Part shown: in pieces, positions 1-4,717 of the stretch
Numbering within the stretch: position 1 is the first letter of the stretch
Layout of the letters: each line of letters opens with the position of its first letter
DNA from: Gammaproteobacteria bacterium RIFCSPHIGHO2_12_FULL_45_12
GTDB taxonomy: Bacteria; Pseudomonadota; Gammaproteobacteria; DSM-16500
Direction of reading: 5' to 3'
Length of the DNA stretch: 7,024 nucleotides
Assembly: GCA_001801665.1 (NCBI GenBank)
Contig: MGYH01000006.1
Location: 40,506 to 47,529 of the forward strand
The notes under the pieces: model-generated
The model's database searches: none
The model's input: only the letters and a program-made list of their open reading frames with translations
What the model was told of the DNA's origin: nothing
Position numbers and translations under genes: made by a program

Positions 1-652
1 GGTGATACACTTTCCAAGCGTCACCCATACGCTGAATGACAGCCATGGGAGGGGGAGAGGCAAGGGCTTCAGTCACTTTTTGTAAAACTTGTTCATCTGT
101 CAGCGGCATCCCCTGGTCAGTCTGAAGGTGTATGGTCTTATTCTTTAATGTCGAAAGGAATTGCTCTTGTTGTGTTTTATTGAGCGTTTGCCATGTGGTT
201 GTATTGTGTGAAGCGCGTAAGTGCAGTTCAGTGACTATTTCTTTTAGGTTCTGTATATCTTGTTCTATTTGCCTCATTTCAGCAGCGCGCGCTAGGATTC
301 TTTCCATTAATGAGTCCTTGTCGTTTGGCGGTTCGTCAGTGACAACGGCGATAGCTGGTGGTGGGTCGTCGCCAGCAAGACGTCTTTTTTCCGAAATTCC
401 ACAGGCAATATGGTATAGGAAGAGAGCGATTTTTTCTTGTTCTGTTAATTTGTTAGATTTAATTTGTTCGATGATTTCTTCTATATATCTAGCATAACGC
501 CGTTTATCGTCTTCGAGTAGTAAATTGTTAAGCTGTATGGATTCCGGAGAGTGAGGATTCTGCAAGGCGAGCAACAACTGTTCGCCTGTTTGGGGGTTTT
601 CTATTTCCTTGAGAAACTGTACTTGTGCAGGTGATATTCTGGCCGTTCTCAT
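1..652 (-). CDS. Uncharacterised charged protein, N-terminal part, open at the left edge
   Basis: The minus strand reads without a stop from an ATG at 652-650 to the window edge, giving 217 residues; the C-terminus lies outside. An AGGA motif sits 6 bases before the ATG (around 659-662). I do not recognise the family. The product starts MRTARISPAQVQFLKEIENP and has no signal peptide or membrane segment. It is mostly helical-looking and rich in Glu, Gln and Lys. Residues 41-82 form a charged helical stretch, followed by a Pro/Asp-rich linker near 94-112 (DDPPPA, DEPPND) and a likely coiled coil at about 113-146. After that come Gln/Thr-rich helices, and near 199-202 a short SPPP break. A cytoplasmic protein or a translocated effector-like protein would both fit, but no function can be assigned. 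The long open frame and good ribosome binding site make the gene itself convincing; the opposite-strand frame at 132-497 is its shadow. Confidence 0.8.
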   Translation of the reverse strand, partial: MRTARISPAQVQFLKEIENPQTGEQLLLALQNPHSPESIQLNNLLLEDDKRRYARYIEEIIEQIKSNKLTEQEKIALFLYHIACGISEKRRLAGDDPPPAIAVVTDEPPNDKDSLMERILARAAEMRQIEQDIQNLKEIVTELHLRASHNTTTWQTLNKTQQEQFLSTLKNKTIHLQTDQGMPLTDEQVLQKVTEALASPPPMAVIQRMGDAWKVYH

Positions 653-713
653 CGTTTATCCTGAAGAAAGCAAGTTAAAGGTTCGGGATATTTAACTGTT
701 TCAGCTTATCTCC

Positions 714-719
714 ATTATA
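714..719 (-). promoter_or_regulatory. Consensus -10 box upstream of the left-edge gene
   Basis: The minus strand reads TATAAT here, a perfect sigma-70 -10 hexamer about 60 bases before the ATG at 652. No good -35 hexamer lies 16-18 bases upstream; the sequence there reads roughly AGGCTC. This is therefore either an activator-dependent promoter or a chance match in AT-rich DNA. Confidence 0.35.
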
Positions 720-847
720 ACCTATTAAGCGGCAGGGAGCCTATCGGGATGGGGGGTCAAATTGGGTACGAATGATGCAACAAAGTCCATATGATCAGTA
801 TTATTCAAAATTAAAAAATGAATCATCAACTTAATGAATGACACGCC

Positions 848-1684
848 CTAAGTATTAAAAAAATAACTCAAACGCGCCGTGATTGCCTGGGTTTTAAGGT
901 TGCCATCGACAATGGGCGTGCCAAAGCCAACCCCAGTGCCACAGGAAGGACAGGTAACACGGTTGTTGTTGAGATGAAGCTTAATGTAATCATAGGCCAC
1001 CCCTAAGGCAATTTGCGGTGTCACCTTATAATCTATTCCTGGTTCGATGATCCAGCCATTGACCCATTCTGAAGCATTAGCATGGATGGCCGATGTTGCG
1101 TCATTCAGTGTTAAACTGACATGGCTGCCCGCCCAGCCGCCACCCAGTGAAATGAGCCATCGCTTAAGCGTGTAACCCACGCGTCCTTTTACCGTGGCTA
1201 AATCGCGTAGGTGATAGCTGTAAGTATCCAGAGTGGGAAAAAAGGGGCTTGCATTGGTGTCTTTCAGGTTTGTTTCCACAAGCGAGCCTTCAAGGCCAAG
1301 GACTAACTGTCCTGATTGGTAATTAAACCCGATAAAGCCGCCATCCATTCCGCTATTTGAATTGAAGTTGAAATCGGTGCCAACGACAGTTGAACCCAGT
1401 GTATTAAAATAATTGGCGTTTTCATATTGCCAGTTGGTCCGGTTCCAGGCTTTGCCTAATTGCCCGCCAATATAAAAGCCACTCCAACCGTCCAGATTGG
1501 TCAGGTCCTTGGCATGCAGTCTCATGCTCGCCATCACCTGCATGTTCCCGCCAAGTAATAATAGGATGAGAGCAGCATACTGAAAGGTCAATAAAAAGTT
1601 CCATCGACCAAGACGCTTTTTAAAATAGGAAAAAATGCATCTGGCGGTAATGCTATCATCACGCATGAATTGCTTTGGATTCAT
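848..1684 (-). CDS. Outer-membrane beta-barrel protein, Omp25/Omp31-like
   Basis: A 278-residue exported protein that probably forms a small (about 8-strand) barrel in the outer membrane; such proteins act as structural or surface proteins, and no substrate can be inferred. The N-terminus has a long basic region (residues 1-29, with FKKRLGR) and a hydrophobic core at about 30-47 (AALILLLLGG). The mature part probably begins after about residue 52-58. The motif WSGFYIGGQLGKAW (67-80) is the typical first strand of this group, which is best known from alphaproteobacteria. LATVKGRVGYTL (162-173), the GGGW strand near 181-184 and the final strand AITARLSYFF (267-276) also fit. A CPSC motif at 245-248 lies in the last large loop and could form a disulfide. 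The ATG at 1684 is preceded by AAGGA at 1694-1698 (9-base spacing), which supports this start despite the long signal peptide. The gene is divergent from the barrel gene at 2115. Confidence 0.88.
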   Translation of the reverse strand: MNPKQFMRDDSITARCIFSYFKKRLGRWNFLLTFQYAALILLLLGGNMQVMASMRLHAKDLTNLDGWSGFYIGGQLGKAWNRTNWQYENANYFNTLGSTVVGTDFNFNSNSGMDGGFIGFNYQSGQLVLGLEGSLVETNLKDTNASPFFPTLDTYSYHLRDLATVKGRVGYTLKRWLISLGGGWAGSHVSLTLNDATSAIHANASEWVNGWIIEPGIDYKVTPQIALGVAYDYIKLHLNNNRVTCPSCGTGVGFGTPIVDGNLKTQAITARLSYFFNT

Positions 1685-1777
1685 TATGCTCCATCCTTGC
1701 TCGTGGTTGAGGTAACCCGGCCTTTGTCAGTGGTTGTCTTGCTATGGCAGTAAACGATAGGCATCTCTCGATGATGT

Positions 1778-1807
1778 ACCATACGCCAAGGAAGTGTCGT
1801 GGGTCAA
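1778..1807 (-). promoter_or_regulatory. Candidate sigma-70 promoter for the leftward barrel gene
   Basis: On the minus strand, TTGACC (1807-1802) is followed after 18 bases by TATGGT (1783-1778). The -35 matches consensus at 5 of 6 positions and the -10 at 4 of 6. It would give an untranslated leader of roughly 85 bases before the ATG at 1684. Confidence 0.35.
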
Positions 1808-1923
1808 GCGCACACAGAGCGTCTGAGTTGCTGCAGCCTCGCAAGAAAGCATAAGTAAAAAAAGGTGGAAAAGCTCCGTACAGGACAAAAAGTTAAAAAA
1901 GCTGATCTGCCTTATCATTTATT

Positions 1924-1952
1924 TTGCCAGATTAAAATAATACCATTATGAT
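1924..1952 (+). promoter_or_regulatory. Candidate sigma-70 promoter for the rightward gene unit
   Basis: TTGCCA (1924-1929) and TATGAT (1947-1952) each match consensus at 5 of 6 positions and are separated by the ideal 17 bases. Transcription would start near 1959, giving a leader of about 155 bases that includes the REP palindrome and the AAATGT dyad before the ATG at 2115. A weaker alternative nearer the gene is TTGATT (2057-2062) with TTTAAT (2078-2083), but its spacing is only 15. Confidence 0.5.
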
Positions 1953-1992
1953 TGTTGCTAGTTTAATACGACGTTGTTCCATGAATCCAAAT

Positions 1993-2033
1993 GGGTGGAT
2001 GACGACGCAAAAAGCGCGTCTAATCCACCCTAC
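1993..2033 (-). repeat. REP-like palindrome with 5' GTAG tetranucleotide
   Basis: Read on the minus strand it begins GTAG (2033-2030), continues GGTGGATTAGACGCGC, has a TTTTT loop and returns through GCGTCGTCATCCACC. The outer arms, GGGTGGAT at 1993-2000 and ATCCACCC at 2023-2030, are perfect 8-base inverted repeats. The inner stem pairs 2001-2004 with 2017-2020 and 2006-2008 with 2014-2016, with a bulged A at 2005 and a TA bulge at 2021-2022. A GTAG head followed by an imperfect palindrome is the hallmark of REP sequences mobilised by RAYT (Y1 tyrosine) transposases. Only one copy is in the window and no RAYT gene is seen, so dispersal elsewhere in the genome is inferred. The lack of a T-run after the stem on either strand argues against a plain intrinsic terminator. 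Confidence 0.7.
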
Positions 2034-2058
2034 ATTTGCATCAAAATGTGTTACATTT
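2032..2058. promoter_or_regulatory. Operator-like inverted repeat, ACATTT / AAATGT / ACATTT
   Basis: AAATGT (2044-2049), GTT, ACATTT (2053-2058) forms a perfect 6-3-6 dyad. A further ACATTT at 2032-2037 pairs with the same AAATGT across 6 bases. The octamer TACATTTG occurs at 2031 and 2052, exactly 21 bases or two helical turns apart. This arrangement suits a dimeric repressor or activator that binds twice on one face of the helix. The regulator is unknown, and the site lies about 57 bases before the barrel gene start. Confidence 0.4.
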
Positions 2059-2114
2059 GATTGACGCAATAACGCCGTTTAATGCCCTGCCTATGAAAAA
2101 AGGATTTTTTCCAA

Positions 2115-2930
2115 ATGTTTCCAGCCTCCCGTTCGATTGTGTCGTGTGTGGTGCGAGATTTTTTAAGGTTGACTGCGATAAGCGGTCTGTCTGCCGTGTG
2201 TGCGGTGAGTCAGGCGGGGACAGACGTCCCTATGGGGAGCAATAGTTGGTTTATTGGTTTGGGCGGGGGTGTCTCCGGCATTTACTTGCCAAGGGATACG
2301 GTGATTAATAATGGTGTGAACCTTCCACCGCCTAATCACCAGGATACGGCCACCATGAACAATCCATCTGCTTCAAATGTCCAATTGGAAGCGGGATATC
2401 GTTGGCATCGGGCAATACCTTATTTCCCTTATGCACAATGGGCATTACAGTATCGCCATTATGCCAATGTCAAAATTAGCGGTACATTGAATCAATTTTC
2501 ATCACCCGGGTTTGACAATTATCACTATCAGTTAAAATATGAAGCTGATTTATTCACCATTGCTGGCAAGGTCGACTTGTTTCAATGCAAAAGAGTTTTG
2601 CCTTATCTGTCAGCGGGCATTGGGGCTGTGATTAATCATGTGAATAGCTATTCGGAAACGGCGTTGTTGAATGTCACGCCGCGAACCAGCCCGGACTTTC
2701 AGGGGAATGTGAATACCAAATTAGCCCTGACACTGGGCGCGGGTCTGGATTACCTGATGACGGAGAATACCTGGCTCACGCTTGGCTATGAGCATGTGTT
2801 TCAGGGGAATACAAAAAGTGGTCCAGGCGTAGACAGTTGGTCCAGTACGGCCTTTAATATTGGCAATACCAAAATGGATACGCTGTTTATCAGTTTGTCG
2901 GCTAATATACCAGCGGCATTGAAGGGATAG
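2115..2930 (+). CDS. Outer-membrane beta-barrel protein
   Basis: A 271-residue exported protein, probably a small outer-membrane barrel; its cargo or partner is unknown. The signal peptide is about residues 1-34, with basic residues R6, R14 and R18, a hydrophobic core LTAISGLSAVCAV and likely cleavage after VSQA. The mature chain opens with a glycine-rich strand, SWFIGLGGGVSG (44-55). It continues with alternating aromatic/polar strands such as VQLEAGYRW, WALQYRHYA and YQLKYEADLFTIAGKVDL, then LPYLSAGIGAVI and LALTLGAGLDYL, ending with DTLFISLSANIP. A short tail, AALKG, follows the last strand, so it does not end in the usual C-terminal aromatic. The ATG at 2115 is preceded by AAGGA at 2099-2103 (11-base spacing). 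The ATG at 2093 is in a different frame. The gene is probably first in a unit with the DUF2061 and glucoamylase genes downstream. Confidence 0.85.
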   Translation: MFPASRSIVSCVVRDFLRLTAISGLSAVCAVSQAGTDVPMGSNSWFIGLGGGVSGIYLPRDTVINNGVNLPPPNHQDTATMNNPSASNVQLEAGYRWHRAIPYFPYAQWALQYRHYANVKISGTLNQFSSPGFDNYHYQLKYEADLFTIAGKVDLFQCKRVLPYLSAGIGAVINHVNSYSETALLNVTPRTSPDFQGNVNTKLALTLGAGLDYLMTENTWLTLGYEHVFQGNTKSGPGVDSWSSTAFNIGNTKMDTLFISLSANIPAALKG

Positions 2931-2958
2931 GGTTAGGGCTGCAAATGAACGACAAAGT

Positions 2959-2990
2959 GTGGCGGTGCTTTGATTAAGGTGTCACCGCAC
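2959..2990 (+). other. Imperfect hairpin between the barrel and DUF2061 genes
   Basis: GCGGTG (2962-2967) pairs with CACCGC (2983-2988), and an inner CTT/AAG stem (2968-2970 with 2976-2978) closes a 5-base loop. Four bases bulge on the 3' side, and two more pairs lie outside. No T-run follows, so this is not a standard terminator; it could stabilise or process a shared transcript. Chance pairing is possible. Confidence 0.3.
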
Positions 2991-3000
2991 AAAGGTAACA

Positions 3001-3007
3001 AGAGGAG
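3001..3007 (+). promoter_or_regulatory. Ribosome binding site that fixes the DUF2061 start
   Basis: AGAGGAG ends 10 bases before the ATG at 3018. The same frame can be extended upstream to a TTG at 2970, but that codon lies inside the hairpin and lacks a binding site. The family's conserved region also begins just after the ATG at 3018. Confidence 0.65.
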
Positions 3008-3017
3008 AAATCATAGA

Positions 3018-3275
3018 ATGAAAGAAACGCATTGGCGCAGTATGGCGAAAGCGGTGAGTTGGCGAAGTTTTGGAACGCTATCGACCATGCTGATTGCCTA
3101 TCTTTTTACACATAAACTCACCTTAACCTTATACATTGGTGTGTTTGAGTTTTTTATTAAGATCATCTTGTTTTATTTGCATGAAAGGTTGTGGGGCATG
3201 ATTCCCTTTGGATTGGCTGTGGCTCCGGTTGCAGAAAACATCCACTTGCCGCCTAAAGAGCCTGTTTTAACTTAA
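3018..3275 (+). CDS. DUF2061 family small inner-membrane protein
   Basis: An 85-residue protein with the features of the DUF2061 family (small bacterial membrane proteins of unknown role). The family core is clear: KAVSWRSFGTLSTMLIAYLF (11-30) begins with the conserved K-A-x-S-W-R and G-T motifs. It is followed by a short turn, LTLTL, then YIGVFEFFIKIILFYLHERLW (39-59), where the E-x-x-x-K pair inside the second hydrophobic segment and the YLHERLW end are characteristic. Two membrane helices are predicted, at about 18-31 and 36-54. The tail (62-85) is proline-rich and variable. It lies 87 bases after the barrel gene and 38 bases before the glucoamylase gene on the same strand, which suggests co-transcription. 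The sequence does not show its function. Confidence 0.85.
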   Translation: MKETHWRSMAKAVSWRSFGTLSTMLIAYLFTHKLTLTLYIGVFEFFIKIILFYLHERLWGMIPFGLAVAPVAENIHLPPKEPVLT

Positions 3276-3298
3276 CTCATTCATTAAAAACGTTTGTC

Positions 3299-3304
3299 AA
3301 GAGG
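3299..3304 (+). promoter_or_regulatory. Ribosome binding site that favours the first ATG of the glucoamylase
   Basis: AAGAGG ends 9 bases before the ATG at 3314. The alternative ATG at 3356 would give a tidier signal peptide beginning MKSLCMTMLILV but has no comparable motif before it. Confidence 0.5.
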
Positions 3305-3313
3305 CCGTGTTGC

Positions 3314-4717
3314 ATGTCCTGCCCATCCCCTTTTAATGTGCGTTGTCACGGCAAAATGAAATCTTTGTGCATGACGATGTTAATACTTGTTGCCCTCTTT
3401 TTTTCTGCCATGACGAGAGCTGAAAGCAAATATTTTTCAAATGCATGGTTAACACAACAGGTCAACGTAGCGTTTAAAAAACTGAAAGAAAATATTTCCC
3501 CGGCGGGTGCCATGCCGGGTGCGGTGATTGCGGCTCGCTCTACTGCTCATCCTGATTATTATTATCACTGGGTGCGTGATGCCGCGATTGCAATGGATGC
3601 GCTAGCAAGTTATTACGACATGACCTCGTCCTCTCTAGCGCGACAGGAAATTCGTCAGAAATTGTCGGAATATCTTGATTTTTCAGCCAATATTCAGACG
3701 GTGTCCACGCGCGCAGGGTTGGGGGAGCCAAAGTTTAATGTGGATGGGACGGTTTTTACGGGCCCCTGGGGGCGTCCGCAAAATGATGGCCCCGCATTGC
3801 GAGCCATTTCAATGGTGCATTGGGCCAATATTTTAATTCGGGAAGGGCAGGAAAAGTTTGTTCGGGAAAAAATGTATGACAGTCAACTTCCGGCAAACTT
3901 GCCCATTAAAAAAGACCTGGAATATGTTTCGCATCATTGGCGTGATGCTAGCTTTGATCTGTGGGAGGAAGTGGAGGGCACGCATTTTTTTAATTTAATG
4001 GTGTCAAGACGAGCCATGCTGGAGGGTGCCGCCCTGGCGCAACAATTAGGTGATGCGGGTGCGGCCGAATGGTATGCAGAGCAGGCGCAGGCGATGTCTG
4101 AAGCCATTCAGCCGTTTTGGGATGCCTCCCGAGGCTATTTGGTCGCGACTTTGCATCGTGTCGGGGGTCTTGATACCAAATATTCTAATCTGGATATGGC
4201 TGTTATCTTGGGGTTAGTGCTGGGTGATCGGCAAGATGGTTTTCTAGCGTGGGATGATGTACGCGTTCAAGGGACGATGGAAAAACTGATTCAAGTGTTT
4301 TCGACCCTTTATCCTGTCAATCAGCGGGATCAGCTGCCGGGTGTTGCCATAGGTCGTTATCCGGAGGATCGTTATAGTGGCACGGGGTTTGATGGCGGAA
4401 ATCCGTGGCCATTATGTACCTTGGCAATGGCAGAGGCACTTTATCGCTATGCCGCCGCTTTAACGGCGCAAGGAAAGACGCATCAGGCAACAGAGGTGAA
4501 AGCGCGAGCGAATCAGTTGGTGGATCGAGTGGCCTGTCATGCGGAGAAAGACGGTTCTTTAAGTGAGCAGATTGATCGCAATACGGGTTATATGGTGTCA
4601 GCACGCGATCTCACCTGGAATTACGCGGCCATTTTGAATGTCGCCAAAACATTTAGCAATATCCATGAGCGGGTTAAAAAAGCCATGATACGCCGAAAGA
4701 AACGGTATGTTGGATGA
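3314..4717 (+). CDS. gamA: Secreted fungal-like GH15 glucoamylase (GamA-like)
   Basis: A 467-residue inverting exo-glucosidase of glycoside hydrolase family 15, expected to release beta-D-glucose from the non-reducing ends of glycogen or starch. A signal peptide spans about residues 15-36 (MKSLCMTMLILVALFFSA, cleaved near TRA/ES), with 14 extra residues if the first ATG is used. Compared from memory with Aspergillus glucoamylase, the active-site blocks are all present. DYYYHWVRDA (81-90) supplies W86, R88 and D89; GLGEPKFNVDG and WGRPQNDGPALRA (135-164) supply W152. DLWEEVEG (215-222) has E218 as catalytic acid, and GRYPEDRYSGTG (347-358) has R348. SLSEQIDR (415-422) has E418 as catalytic base, followed by SARDLTWNYAA (429-439). 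There is no starch-binding domain. The symbol follows the Legionella pneumophila secreted glucoamylase; orthology is inferred, the family is secure. The basic tail (IRRKKRYVG) is encoded within the overlap with the convergent copper gene. Confidence 0.93.
   Translation: MSCPSPFNVRCHGKMKSLCMTMLILVALFFSAMTRAESKYFSNAWLTQQVNVAFKKLKENISPAGAMPGAVIAARSTAHPDYYYHWVRDAAIAMDALASYYDMTSSSLARQEIRQKLSEYLDFSANIQTVSTRAGLGEPKFNVDGTVFTGPWGRPQNDGPALRAISMVHWANILIREGQEKFVREKMYDSQLPANLPIKKDLEYVSHHWRDASFDLWEEVEGTHFFNLMVSRRAMLEGAALAQQLGDAGAAEWYAEQAQAMSEAIQPFWDASRGYLVATLHRVGGLDTKYSNLDMAVILGLVLGDRQDGFLAWDDVRVQGTMEKLIQVFSTLYPVNQRDQLPGVAIGRYPEDRYSGTGFDGGNPWPLCTLAMAEALYRYAAALTAQGKTHQATEVKARANQLVDRVACHAEKDGSLSEQIDRNTGYMVSARDLTWNYAAILNVAKTFSNIHERVKKAMIRRKKRYVG

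Larger units (their letters stand above)
1685..2114. other. Divergent intergenic region, 430 bases
   Basis: This gap separates two divergently transcribed barrel genes. It contains a candidate leftward promoter (1778-1807), a candidate rightward promoter (1924-1952), a REP-like palindrome (1993-2033) and an operator-like dyad (2032-2058), listed separately. The stretch 1850-1960 is AT-rich. Short open frames here lack ribosome binding sites and protein-like composition, so I call no gene. Confidence 0.7.

Noticed and set aside
132..497. Plus-strand open frame of 121 codons rich in Cys, Ser and Ile
   Set aside because: It is antisense to the continuous minus-strand gene at 1-652, which has a better start, binding site and protein-like composition.
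751..781. GGGGGGTCAAATTGGGTACG, which loosely recalls the ends of some IS21-like elements
   Set aside because: There is no matching inverted end, target duplication or transposase in the window, and the resemblance is from memory only.
801..847. Possible terminator after the leftward barrel gene (weak TCAT/ATGA stem followed by a T-rich run on the minus strand)
   Set aside because: The stem is only about 4 AT-rich pairs, too weak to call an intrinsic terminator.
1659..1844. Minus-strand 61-codon frame overlapping the start of the leftward barrel gene
   Set aside because: It overlaps that gene in another frame, has no recognisable domain, and lies across the likely promoter and leader.
1981..2064. 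Short frame starting MNPNGWMTTQ across the palindrome
   Set aside because: It is essentially a translation of the REP element, with no ribosome binding site and no protein features.
2093..2245. Small frame starting MKKGFFPNV with two CxxC pairs (CVVC, CRVC), resembling a zinc ribbon
   Set aside because: It overlaps the signal-peptide region of the barrel gene in another frame, has no ribosome binding site before its ATG, and the cysteines arise from the shifted reading of that region. The 2115 start gives a complete signal peptide without any frameshift.
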